Shown here: positions 18,215 through 27,500 of the stretch, piece by piece
Position numbering within the stretch: position 1 is the stretch's first letter
Layout of the letters: every line of letters begins with the position of its first letter
The notes under the pieces: generated by a model
What the model saw: only the letters and a program-made list of their open reading frames with translations
What the model was told of the DNA's origin: nothing
Database searches by the model: none
Translations under genes and position numbers: made by a program
Assembly (NCBI GenBank): GCA_011391595.1
Contig: JAABQG010000003.1
Coordinates: 23,898 to 87,897 of the forward strand
DNA: 64,000 bases
Source: Hydrogenophaga sp.
GTDB lineage: Bacteria; Pseudomonadota; Gammaproteobacteria; Burkholderiales; Burkholderiaceae_C
Direction: 5' to 3'

Positions 18215-18242
18215 AAAAAAGCGGCTCATGAGCCGCTTTTTT
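18215..18242. terminator. bidirectional Rho-independent terminator (purH/hemL)
   Basis: The sequence has 6 A, then GCGGCTCATGAGCCGC, then 6 T: an 8-bp perfect stem flanked by A and T runs. It can terminate purH on the plus strand and hemL on the minus strand. Confidence 0.92.
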
Positions 18243-18258
18243 GATTGAAACCGCCGCT

Positions 18259-18288
18259 TCCCAGCGTCCATTGGTCACAAGTAGCTAC
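18259..18288 (-). repeat. dispersed intergenic repeat, copy 3
   Basis: Minus-strand core begins GTAGCTACTTGTGACCAATG and ends GACGCTGGGA. It sits between the purH/hemL terminator and the hemL stop codon. The GTAGCTAC end is itself palindromic. Confidence 0.75.
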
Positions 18289-18293
18289 GTTTT

Positions 18294-19610
18294 TCAGAGT
18301 GACTTGAAGACTTCACGCGCCACAGTGACGGTCTGGGCAATGTCTTCGTCGCTGTGCGCGGCGCTGACAAAGCCTGCCTCGTAGAGTGCGGGGGCAATGT
18401 ACACGCCGCGGTCCAGCAGGCCGTGGAACAACTGGTTGAAACGCGCTCCGTCGGTTTTCATGACTTGCGGGTAGTTCTGCGGCAGTGCATCAAGCAGGAA
18501 GAAGCCGAACATGCCGCCTTCGCTGTCGGCGCTGAACGCAACGCCCTCGGCAGCCGCTGCGTCTTTCAGGCCGTTGACCAGCAACCGGGTCTTGCGCGCC
18601 AGCTCGTCGAAGAAATTCTGCCGGCTGATTTCGCGCAACGTCGCCAGCCCACAGGCGGTAGCGACCGGGTTGCCCGACAGTGTGCCGGCCTGGTACACGG
18701 GGCCCAACGGGGCCATCTGCTCCATCAGGTCGCGCCGACCGCCAAAGGCCGCCAGTGGCATGCCGCCACCGATGACTTTGCCCATGACTGTGATGTCGGG
18801 CTTGAAGCCCGGGATGTCGCGCGCGTAAAGGCTTTGCGCCCCACCAAGTGCCACGCGAAAGCCGGTCATGACTTCGTCGAACACCAGGAACGCGCCATGT
18901 TGCGTGCAGAGTTCACGGCAACGTCGCATGAAGGGTACCGACGCACGCACGAAATTCATGTTTCCCGCGATGGGCTCGATCATCAGGCAGGCGAGTTCCG
19001 CGCCATGCAGCGCGAACGCCTCTTCCAACTGCGCGACGTTGTTGTACTCGAGCACCAGCGTGTGCTGAACCACCTCGGGTGGCACGCCAGCGCTGGTCGG
19101 ATTGCCGAAGGTGGCCAGCCCGGAGCCGGCCTTGACCAGCAGCGCGTCAGCATGACCGTGGTAGCAGCCTTCGAACTTGATGAACTTGCTGCGCCCCGTG
19201 GCGCCGCGTGCCAGGCGGATCGCGCTCATCGCGGCCTCGGTGCCCGAACTGACCAGGCGCACCATGTCCAGCGATGGCACCAGGCGGATGATTTCCTCTG
19301 CCAGTTCAATCTCGCGCTCGGTGGGCGCGCCGAAAGAAAATCCATCGAGCGCGGCCTTCTGCACGGCGTCGAGCACTGCCGGGTGGCCATGGCCGAGGAT
19401 CATCGGACCCCAGGAACCGATGTAGTCGATGTAGCGCTGGCCGTTGGCGTCCCAGAAGTAGGGCCCCCGGGCGCGCTGGACAAAGCGCGGTGTGCCCCCC
19501 ACGGCGCGGAAGGCGCGCACGGGTGAGTTCACGCCGCCCGGGATCACACTTTGTGCGCGCTCGAACAATCTGGCGTTGTTGTCGGCTTGGCCGTCAGTGC
19601 TTGGTTTCAT
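18294..19610 (-). CDS. hemL: glutamate-1-semialdehyde 2,1-aminomutase
   Basis: A PLP enzyme of 438 residues starting [20 protein letters not shown] that makes 5-aminolevulinate for tetrapyrroles by the C5 route. RFVSSGTEA-type segment [20 protein letters not shown] is near 122. [13 protein letters not shown] near 248 contains the PLP-interacting aspartate, and [18 protein letters not shown] near 275 contains the Schiff-base lysine. Start at 19610 gives the usual length; the extension to 19730 overlaps thiD and has no similarity. The thiD end overlaps this start by 17 bp. Confidence 0.97.
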   Translation of the reverse strand: MKPSTDGQADNNARLFERAQSVIPGGVNSPVRAFRAVGGTPRFVQRARGPYFWDANGQRYIDYIGSWGPMILGHGHPAVLDAVQKAALDGFSFGAPTEREIELAEEIIRLVPSLDMVRLVSSGTEAAMSAIRLARGATGRSKFIKFEGCYHGHADALLVKAGSGLATFGNPTSAGVPPEVVQHTLVLEYNNVAQLEEAFALHGAELACLMIEPIAGNMNFVRASVPFMRRCRELCTQHGAFLVFDEVMTGFRVALGGAQSLYARDIPGFKPDITVMGKVIGGGMPLAAFGGRRDLMEQMAPLGPVYQAGTLSGNPVATACGLATLREISRQNFFDELARKTRLLVNGLKDAAAAEGVAFSADSEGGMFGFFLLDALPQNYPQVMKTDGARFNQLFHGLLDRGVYIAPALYEAGFVSAAHSDEDIAQTVTVAREVFKSL

Positions 19611-20547
19611 TGGAAGGAACCTCAAAAACGTCGGTTGTGAAGGCGCCCTTGTCCGCGTCTCCGACCCCGTCATCATCGTCATCGTCGTCATCCTCAGCCT
19701 GCGCCCAGAAGAGCCTGTCCGGCACGACATTGCCCATGCCGGGGCGAAAACCTGCGTCCAGGCACCGGTCGAGATAGCTCAAGGCCTCAGTGACGGCCGC
19801 GGCCAGATCACTGCCAGTGGCCACGAGTGCGGCCAGTGCTGCGGAAAGGGTGTCGCCGGCACCGGCAAAGATGGCATCAAATCGCTCGAATTTCTCGCGG
19901 CCCAAAGTGTTATCCGGGGTCGACAACACGTTGTCGATGAATTGGGCGGGTAAGGGTATGCCCGTCACCAATGTGTACGGAACGCCCATCTCGGAGGCTG
20001 CTTTGGCGATATCCCGAGGGGTCGGGCTTTTTACGCTGGCCCAATCGGGAAGCAGCCAGCGCCAGAGGGTGCTGTGGTTTCCTACCAACACAGTCGCCTG
20101 AGGGAGAAGCAGTTCGCGAAAGGCGTCCTGGTACAAGTCAATCTTGCCTTCATCCCACCACGACAAGTTGGGCATGCAGGCGATTAGCGGGACGTCGGCA
20201 TAGTCCGATGCAAGTTCGGCAATGGCGCTGATGTTCTCCGGGCTACCGGCGAAGCCGACCTTGATGACCAGCACAGGCGCATCTTCAAGAATGGCACGGG
20301 CCTGCTCCGTGACGGCCTCCTCGTCAAAGGGGAAGAAGTCGAAGATTTCGGTGGTGTCCCGGGCGTAGGCACCCGTCACCACGGGGAGAGCATGCGCGCC
20401 GACGGAAGCGATCGCCATGACGTCGGCACCAAGGCCGCTGGCGCCACTTGGGTCGCTGGCATTGAACACCAAGACACAAGGTGGCGAGGCATCCTCGGCG
20501 TCGGTCGCTGGCAAGTTTGAAACTGGGGGCGGGTTCGGGTTTGTCAT
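19594..20547 (-). CDS. thiD: hydroxymethylpyrimidine/phosphomethylpyrimidine kinase with acidic tail
   Basis: A ribokinase-fold protein of 317 residues, longer than typical ThiD (about 265-270). The family opening [20 protein letters not shown] near residue 24-43 is present, and [20 protein letters not shown] near 230 is the ATP/anion-hole motif. The enzyme phosphorylates HMP twice for thiamine synthesis. After the catalytic part ends ([10 protein letters not shown]) there is a run of eight aspartates coded at 19669-19692, then [20 protein letters not shown]. The acidic tail is unusual. It overlaps hemL and diverges from the rubredoxin gene. Confidence 0.88.
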   Translation of the reverse strand: MTNPNPPPVSNLPATDAEDASPPCVLVFNASDPSGASGLGADVMAIASVGAHALPVVTGAYARDTTEIFDFFPFDEEAVTEQARAILEDAPVLVIKVGFAGSPENISAIAELASDYADVPLIACMPNLSWWDEGKIDLYQDAFRELLLPQATVLVGNHSTLWRWLLPDWASVKSPTPRDIAKAASEMGVPYTLVTGIPLPAQFIDNVLSTPDNTLGREKFERFDAIFAGAGDTLSAALAALVATGSDLAAAVTEALSYLDRCLDAGFRPGMGNVVPDRLFWAQAEDDDDDDDDGVGDADKGAFTTDVFEVPSNETKH

Positions 20548-20642
20548 AGGCCTAAATGCAGGCGGAAAGCAGGCTCTGTGACCTCAAATTGCCAAGGCAC
20601 GTCTATACAATGTTTGCATTCTATGTGAAGGCCTCTTAAGCT

Positions 20643-20816
20643 GTGACCAATACAAAAACGTGGATGTGTTTGATTTGCGGGTGGATTTACGATGAGGCCA
20701 TCGGGGCGCCTGAGCATGGCATTGCACCAGGAACGTCTTGGGCAGAGGTGCCCATGAATTGGACTTGTCCCGAGTGTGGCGCCCGCAAGGAAGATTTTGA
20801 AATGGTTGAGATCTGA
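20643..20816 (+). CDS. rubredoxin
   Basis: A 57-residue protein, GTG start. WMCLICGWIYDEAIG near the N terminus and NWTCPECGARKEDFEMVEI near the C terminus give the two CxxC(G) knuckles that bind one iron. Spacing and length match small rubredoxins. It transfers single electrons in the cytoplasm. It precedes pilG by 63 bp; this rubredoxin-pilG order is familiar in Burkholderiales, but a functional link to pili is not established from sequence. Confidence 0.95.
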   Translation: MTNTKTWMCLICGWIYDEAIGAPEHGIAPGTSWAEVPMNWTCPECGARKEDFEMVEI

Positions 20817-20879
20817 AACTCGATCAGGGCGTCACCTCCAGATGGCGCCGGTCCAATAACTAGCCGGGAGTACAACGTA

Positions 20880-21278
20880 GTGAGTTCGACTGGATCGGGG
20901 TGCAAGGTGCTGGTCATTGACGACAGCAATACGATCCGCCGAAGTGCGGAGATTTTTCTTAAACAGGGCAATCACGAAGTGATGCTTGCGGAAGATGGTT
21001 TCGATGCGCTCTCCAAGATCGCCGAATTTCATCCCAACATCATTTTTTGTGACATCCTGATGCCTCGACTCGATGGCTATCAAACCTGCGCCATCATAAA
21101 AAAGAACGTGAATTTTTCCTCTGTGCCTGTGGTCATGCTCTCGTCCAAGGACGGTGTTTTCGACAAGGCGAGGGGGCGAATGGTGGGCTCGCAAGACTAC
21201 CTGACCAAACCATTTACCAAAGATCAACTGCTGCAGGCGGTCAGGCAGTTCGGGTCTTCCAATCAAGGAGTGTTGTGA
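20880..21278 (+). CDS. pilG: twitching motility response regulator PilG
   Basis: A stand-alone receiver domain of 132 residues, GTG start. CKVLVIDDSNTIRRSAEIFL contains the acidic pair, IIFCDILMPRLDGYQ contains the phospho-acceptor Asp near residue 59, and YLTKPFTKDQLL contains the conserved Lys. PilG promotes pilus extension in Pseudomonas through the Pil-Chp pathway. Its stop overlaps the pilH start. Confidence 0.94.
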   Translation: MSSTGSGCKVLVIDDSNTIRRSAEIFLKQGNHEVMLAEDGFDALSKIAEFHPNIIFCDILMPRLDGYQTCAIIKKNVNFSSVPVVMLSSKDGVFDKARGRMVGSQDYLTKPFTKDQLLQAVRQFGSSNQGVL

Positions 21279-21643
21279 TGTCTATCCAGAAAGTACTGGT
21301 TGTTGACGATTCGAAAACCGAGCTGATGTATTTGACCGGGCTGTTGCAAAAGAACGGATTTTCAGTCAAGACAGCCGAGAACGCTGAGGATGCGTTCCGC
21401 AAGCTGGCCGAAGAGAAGCCGGACCTGATCCTGATGGACGTGGTGATGCCGGGGCAGAACGGTTTCCAGCTGACGCGGGCGATTACGCGTGATCCCTTGT
21501 ACGCCGACGTTCCCATCATCATGTGCACGAGCAAGAATCAGGAGACCGACCGGGTGTGGGGTTTGCGCCAGGGCGCAAAAGACTATGTCACCAAGCCGGT
21601 GGAAGTCTCGGAGTTGCTGGCCAAGATCAAGGCCCTGAGCTGA
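21278..21643 (+). CDS. pilH: twitching motility response regulator PilH
   Basis: A CheY-like receiver of 121 residues beginning MSIQKVLVVDDSKTELMYLT. The phospho-Asp is in LILMDVVMPGQNGFQ near residue 51, and Lys lies in DYVTKPVEVSEL. AAGGAG lies seven bases before the ATG at 21278, which makes that start better than the GTG one codon earlier. In Pseudomonas PilH counteracts PilG, acting as phosphate sink or retraction signal. The ATG overlaps the pilG TGA by one base. Confidence 0.94.
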   Translation: MSIQKVLVVDDSKTELMYLTGLLQKNGFSVKTAENAEDAFRKLAEEKPDLILMDVVMPGQNGFQLTRAITRDPLYADVPIIMCTSKNQETDRVWGLRQGAKDYVTKPVEVSELLAKIKALS

Positions 21644-21653
21644 AAAGTCGCCC

Positions 21654-22184
21654 ATGGCCAGTCGTGAAGCACTCAGAGCCTTTCAAAGCCGCCTCGCCGG
21701 CCGATTGCAGGAAGCCCGTACCTCGGGAACGGCCGCCGCATGGCTGGCTGTCGAGGCGGCGGGCGCCAGATACCTGTTCCCGCTGAACCATGCGGGAGAG
21801 ATTTTTCCTTGCGGGCCGATTTATCCAGTGCCCCACGTCAAGGAGTGGTTCCTCGGCGTTGCCAATCTTCGGGGCGGGGTGAGCGGGGTTGTCGACCTTG
21901 GAGCCTTCGTGACGCATTCACATCCGCTGCCGCGCAGTGACGTTGCGCAGACCCAGTCCCGCCTGGTAGCGTTCAGCGATGCCTTGAACCTCAATTGTGT
22001 GGTCTTGATTGACAAGCTATTGGGGCTGAAGAGCCTCGAGTCCTTTGTCGAATCAACGCCAGCTGCGGCCGAATCCCCGAACTTCTTCGGTCACAGCTAC
22101 GCCGATCTCCAAGGCGTGATCTGGCAGGAAATCAACCTGCAGGCACTCACTCTCAATCCGCAGTTTCTCAGTATTAGCGCTTAA
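21654..22184 (+). CDS. pilI: CheW-like adaptor PilI
   Basis: A 176-residue CheW-domain protein. The segment WLAVEAAGARYLFPLNHAGE starts the domain and VKEWFLGVANLRGGVSGVVD near residue 63-82 is the most conserved CheW segment (G-x-x-N-L-R-G). It should couple the receptor PilJ to the kinase ChpA. It lies between pilH and pilJ with short gaps, in the standard pilGHIJ-chpA order. Confidence 0.93.
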   Translation: MASREALRAFQSRLAGRLQEARTSGTAAAWLAVEAAGARYLFPLNHAGEIFPCGPIYPVPHVKEWFLGVANLRGGVSGVVDLGAFVTHSHPLPRSDVAQTQSRLVAFSDALNLNCVVLIDKLLGLKSLESFVESTPAAAESPNFFGHSYADLQGVIWQEINLQALTLNPQFLSISA

Positions 22185-22204
22185 GTCCCAGGAAGGCTGT
22201 CAAC

Positions 22205-24490
22205 ATGTCCGTCATCGACCAAATCAATAAACTGCTCGGCAAAAATGCATCTCCCTCGCCAGCTGAGGAGATTCCCCAGGGCGGTACCAACGCCAGTGCG
22301 GACGCGCCGGACGACATGTTCCAGGCGGTGGAATCCGGCCAACTGAGCACGGGCGAGTATGCAGACAGCAAATTTGCCGCGGGATCGCCTGGTCTTGACG
22401 AGGTAGACAGAGCTCGTGCCGGCGATTTGCTGTCGCTGCCATTGCTGGGTGAGCGAACGACGGTCCAGCACCAGCGCCTGCTTGCAATCCTGCTGGGTGC
22501 CGCTTTGGTCGTGCTGACCGCCGTGACTTTCTACTCCTTGAACCAGGCTGACAAAGTGGCTCAGCAAGTGGCCGCCACGGGGCAGTCATTGATGCAGTCT
22601 CAGCGGCTCGCAAAATCTGTCTCGCAGGCGCTGGTTGGCAGCCCGCAGGCGTTTCCTGACGTCAAGGAGAGCGCGGACGTTCTGGCAAAAACCGTGCGTG
22701 GCTTGCAAAGCGGTGATCCGGCACTGCGGCTGGTTGCGGTCGGACAGGAGGAAATGGGCGATGTCGATCGGGCGCTTCCTCTTGTTGAGCGGGCCGAAAA
22801 GAACGCCAGCACGGTGGTGGCGCAGCAAAAGATCCTGACGCAGGTGGGAACTGCGCTTCGTACGATCAATCGACAGTCCTCTGACTTGCTGGAAATCGCC
22901 GAGACAATTTCCTCACTGAAGTTACAGCAAAACGCTCCATCGGCCGACATATCGGCTTCTGGTCAGTTGGTGATGCTGACGCAGCGTATCGGCAAATCTG
23001 CCAATGAATTCGTGACCATGGAGGGCGTAAGCCCGGAGGCCGTGTTCCTTTTGGGCAAGGATTTGAATTCCTTCAAGGAAATCGGGCAGGGGTTGCTGGA
23101 TGGCAGTCCCGAGTTGCGGCTTGCAGGATCCAAGGATGCGCAAACTCGTGAGCGACTGGAAGCCCTCCTGAAGTTGTATGAGGAAACCCGTAGCCAGGCA
23201 GGCGCCATTCTCGGTAACCTCCAGGGCATTGTCTCTGCGCGCGAGGCGCAGGCTTCCATCATTGCCGACAGCGAGCCGCTTCGCCGGATTCTTGAAGATC
23301 TGCAAGGCAAGTTGTCGCTGCAAACGGGCTTGGGGGCCGGCGCCGTGACCTTGCTGTTGCTGTCGGCTTTGCTGGCCCTGATCTTTGCTGGCGGATTGGC
23401 TTATGTACAGCTGCAGGACAGCCGGCAGCGTCAGGGTGTTGCCGAAGGCCAGCGACTGGATGCCGAACGCCAGGAGCAGGAAGCCAAGCGGGTCAACGAC
23501 GCCAACCAGGCGGCCATTCTGAGATTGATGAACGAGTTGCAGACGGTTGCTGAAGGCGATCTGACGCAGGAGGCGACGGTCACTGAGGACATCACGGGTG
23601 CCATTGCCGACTCGGTCAACTACACGGTGGAAGAACTTCGGTTGCTGGTGGGTAGCGTACAAAGCACTGTGACACGCGTTGCGCAGACGACAGCACAGGT
23701 GGAGAACACGTCCACCGAGCTGCTGGCCGCATCTTCGGAGCAGTTGCGTGAAATTCGCGAAACGGGCCAGTCTGTGCTCGACATGGCATCTCGAATCAAT
23801 CTCGTGTCGTCCCAAGCGCAAGAGTCGGCCTCAGTGGCACGCCAGTCCCTGAAGGCGGCCGAATCGGGACTGTCTGCGGTGCAAAACGCTATCGGCGGCA
23901 TGAACTCCATTCGCGACCAGATTCAGGAAACCTCCAAGCGAATCAAGCGACTGGGCGAATCGTCCCAGGAGATCGGTGAAATTACAGAACTGATTTCCGA
24001 CATTACCGAGCAGACCAACGTGCTGGCCCTGAACGCTGCCATTCAGGCGGCGTCGGCTGGAGAGGCGGGTCGTGGCTTCTCGGTTGTGGCCGAGGAAGTT
24101 CAGCGCCTGGCTGAACGTTCCGCTGACGCGACACGGCAGATTTCTGCCCTGGTGAAAGCAATTCAGACAGATACGCAGGATGCTGTGGCTGCCATGGAAC
24201 GCTCGACCCATGGCGTGGTCGAGGGGGCCAAGCTGTCTGACAACGCCGGCACTGCGCTTTCCGAGATTGACCGCGTTTCGCGGCAACTCGCCGAGTTGAT
24301 CGAGCAAATTTCGGCATCCGCCTCTCGTGAGGCCGTTTCGGCCAACGAGGTAGCGGGCAACATCCAGCACATTTTTGCTGTGACGGAACAGACCGGCGAA
24401 GGCACTCGCTCTACGGCCAATCAGGTCCGGGATCTTTCACGCATGGCTGAAGAACTTCGTCAGTCGGTGGCCCGATTCAAGATCGCCTGA
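22205..24490 (+). CDS. pilJ: type IV pilus methyl-accepting chemoreceptor PilJ
   Basis: A membrane receptor of 761 residues. The cytoplasmic N-terminal stretch leads to TM1 (LLAILLGAALVVLTAVTFYS, near 97-116). A periplasmic region of about 270 residues containing paired PilJ-type helical modules follows, then TM2 (GAVTLLLLSALLALIFAGGL, near 379-398). A HAMP-like segment precedes the signalling domain. The receptor hairpin tip is ISDITEQTNVLALNAAIQAA near 597-616. It senses surface contact or pilus signals in Pseudomonas. No PilK-type methyltransferase gene is nearby. Confidence 0.95.
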   Translation: MSVIDQINKLLGKNASPSPAEEIPQGGTNASADAPDDMFQAVESGQLSTGEYADSKFAAGSPGLDEVDRARAGDLLSLPLLGERTTVQHQRLLAILLGAALVVLTAVTFYSLNQADKVAQQVAATGQSLMQSQRLAKSVSQALVGSPQAFPDVKESADVLAKTVRGLQSGDPALRLVAVGQEEMGDVDRALPLVERAEKNASTVVAQQKILTQVGTALRTINRQSSDLLEIAETISSLKLQQNAPSADISASGQLVMLTQRIGKSANEFVTMEGVSPEAVFLLGKDLNSFKEIGQGLLDGSPELRLAGSKDAQTRERLEALLKLYEETRSQAGAILGNLQGIVSAREAQASIIADSEPLRRILEDLQGKLSLQTGLGAGAVTLLLLSALLALIFAGGLAYVQLQDSRQRQGVAEGQRLDAERQEQEAKRVNDANQAAILRLMNELQTVAEGDLTQEATVTEDITGAIADSVNYTVEELRLLVGSVQSTVTRVAQTTAQVENTSTELLAASSEQLREIRETGQSVLDMASRINLVSSQAQESASVARQSLKAAESGLSAVQNAIGGMNSIRDQIQETSKRIKRLGESSQEIGEITELISDITEQTNVLALNAAIQAASAGEAGRGFSVVAEEVQRLAERSADATRQISALVKAIQTDTQDAVAAMERSTHGVVEGAKLSDNAGTALSEIDRVSRQLAELIEQISASASREAVSANEVAGNIQHIFAVTEQTGEGTRSTANQVRDLSRMAEELRQSVARFKIA

Positions 24491-24550
24491 TCCGACTTGA
24501 ACGAGCCCAGTCTTTGACCCTCGCCCAATTCCTGCGGAGCGCACCTACTC

Positions 24551-27500
24551 ATGCAAATCGATGAAGCTGTCGGTATCGTCAATCCGATCACCGGGGTCTC
24601 GGACCTAGGCCCCTTGGCCTGGGTACTTGAAGAGCTTCGCAAATCGCTGGATGTCGCCAATAAATCCCTGAGGCGCTATGTCCGGGATGCGGATGCGGCA
24701 CGTGGCACGGATCTCGGTTCGGTCGATGCCATTCAGTTGCGCATGGCCCGTCAGCAGATGCATCAGTCCGTGGGTGCGCTGGAGATGGTGGGACTTGTTG
24801 CGCCGGCGCACATGCTCAGGGCCATGGAATTGGCGGTCCAGCAGTTTGTCCAGCGGCCCGAGAAGTGCAATGAAGCGGCCGCGGCCATCCTGGAGCGAGC
24901 AAGCTTTGCGCTGGTCGAATACCTCGATGTGATCATGGCGGGAGGGCAGGAGTCTGCGGTGGGGCTGTTTCCCCACTACCGCGATGCCCAGTTGCTGGCG
25001 GGGGGCGACCGAATCCATCCTGCCGATTTATGGCCTCTTGTGTGGCGCTGGATTCGCCCGGAAATGGGGATGTCAGCCCCCGGAGAAGCGAGCGCGCAAA
25101 CCGCTGATCGTGCGCGAATGGATCAGGCGGTGCTTCGTGTCATGCAGAAAGGGGATCCGAAGGCCGCCACAGAATTGCGAGATCTGAGCATGTCGATGGC
25201 CAGAGAGGCAGGCTCGGGTGAGTCCGCCATCTTCTGGTCAGTCAGTGCGGGCTATTTTGACGCGATCGCATGCGCCTTGCTGCCGGTGGATCTGTACGTC
25301 AAGAGGGCGGCATCGCAGGTGCTGATGCAGTACTCCGCCTTTGTTCGTGGGGACAAACATGTTTCCGAGCGGCTTGCAAAGGATTTGCTGTTCTTCTGCG
25401 CGCAGTCCGTGCCGCCGAACCCGCAGGAGGCGATTTGCCTCGACGCAGTTCGAAAGGCATACGGACTGAACCGTTTTGAGCCTGTGGACTATGAATTCAG
25501 GCGCTATGGCCGGTTTGACCCGGCCCTGCTGGCGCAGGCCCGCAAGAGAATTGATGTCGTCAAGGAAGCTTGGTCGGCCCTTTCCGGGGGGGACTCGGTT
25601 CGCCTGAAGAATGTGGTGGATCAGTTCAATCAGGTTGCGGATTCGATTCTCAAGCTTCACCCCGGGGGCGAGCGTCTGGCAGCAGGGCTACGGCATGCCG
25701 CAGAATTGACGGCTCGCTCAGGGAAGCCGCCTGGCGCAGAAGTCGCGCTGGAGGTGGCGACTTCTGTGCTCTATCTGGAGGCCGCGCTGGCTGACCGGGA
25801 TCCTGACGACGGTGAACTGGCTGGACGAACCAATCGTCTGGCAGAGAGGCTGGAGCATGTTTGTGCCGGGGGCAGTGCCGAGCCTCTGGAGCACTGGATG
25901 GAGGAACTGTACCGTCGCGTCAGCGACCGGCAAACCATGGGTACAGTCGTCGGGGAATTACGGCTCACACTTTCCGAGGCCGAAAAGGCCCTTGACGAGT
26001 TTTTCAGAAATCCCGCGGACAAGGCCGTGTTGAACACAGTGCCCGCGTTGCTCGCCCAGATGCGTGGCGTATTGTCTGTACTGGGCTTGGACCAGGCGTC
26101 GCAAGCCGTTTTGCGGATGCGGGACGGTGTTGAGCAGTTCCTGGTCAAGGACGTCGATCCTTCGGCTGGAACTGAAATCGGCGCTTTCGACAAGCTGGGG
26201 AACAACCTGGGTGCGCTGGGCTTCCTGATTGACATGCTCAACTACCAGCCAGCGCTCGCGCGAAAGCTGTTTGTCTATGACGCGGAGTTGGGCGAGCTTC
26301 GACCCTTGATGGGGCGTTCTGGCTTGTCGTCGACCGAATCTGGTGGGAACATTCCGGAGGCATTGCCGGTGGCACAGCCGTCCAGCCTGCAGGCCACCCC
26401 GCTGGCGGGCGAGCCTGTTGCAGGTTCTCCGGAGCCGGTTGTTGAAGCCGACTGGTCCTTTGATCTCGATTTGCCGGGCCCGATCCCCGACGAGGTGCGC
26501 GCCCTCGCGAAGGAGGAAGCAGGAGTCCTGCCTGAATCCTTGCAGGACAGCCTGGAAATTGACAGACTGGGTCCGGTGCCTGAGATCCTCGAGCCCGGTG
26601 AGACGCAGATCGAAGTGACGGAGTTCGAGGAAGACGATCTTCAGGGCATCTTCCTGGAAGAAGCCAACGAGGTGATCGACAACGGTTTGTTGGCCCTCGA
26701 TATGCTGGCGCTCGATCCGCTCGATCTGGCCCATCAAACCGTCCTGCGACGCGCATTCCACACGCTGAAGGGCAGTTCGCGGATGGTCGGTTTGATGGAG
26801 TTTGGTGAGGCGGCATGGTCACTTGAGCAACTGCTCAATGCATGGCTGTCGGAACAAAAGCCAGCGAGTGCCGAACTGTGCGGTCTGTCGCGTGAGGCGT
26901 TGATGGCGTTTCAGCTTTGGGCGCACGATATTGCGCGTGGCGATGCCAGGCACTGGAGCGCCGCAGTTTTTCAAAGTTCGGCGGATGCACTGCGCAAGGA
27001 CAACAAGCGCTTGCCGCTTGTGTTGCCGGTATCGGCAGCTTTGCCCGATGGTCTGCCGCCCGACTCGCAAGACGATGTGGCGGCGCAGAGTGTCGCGCCA
27101 TGGCTGGAAGAACTGGCACTGCCATCGGACGATGCTGTCGTCGCACTCGATTCTTCGTCAGAAGACGTTGCAACGGCCTTCAGCGACCTCGCCGAACCAC
27201 CAGATTCGATCGTCGCGTCGGAGCTGGTTCCGGCGACACCGACAGAGGCTTTCAGCGAACTGATAGAGATAGACCTCGAAAGTCTCGCGGCTGTCGCAGG
27301 CCAGCAGATCAGCGCGGAGGATGTCGCGGCGCCTGGGATTGCCGACTCGGCATTGGTTGGAGAAGTTGCCGCGACAGACGAGAGCCAGCGGGTGCCCGCA
27401 GAGATCGAGATCGAAGAGGATCAGATCAAGGTCATCGGATCCTTGCGCATTGGCATTCCGCTCTACAACGTCTTTTTGAACGAGGCGGATGAGTGGTCGC

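Noticed and set aside
20548..20642. TPP riboswitch before thiD
   Set aside because: The spacer lacks the conserved CTGAGA and ACCTGATCTGG-type elements, and thiD starts close to the divergent rubredoxin gene.
26300..27420. Repetitive acidic stretch in chpA considered as a tandem repeat or CRISPR-like array
   Set aside because: It is a low-complexity linker between Hpt domains; no direct repeats with regular spacers were found there or elsewhere in the window.
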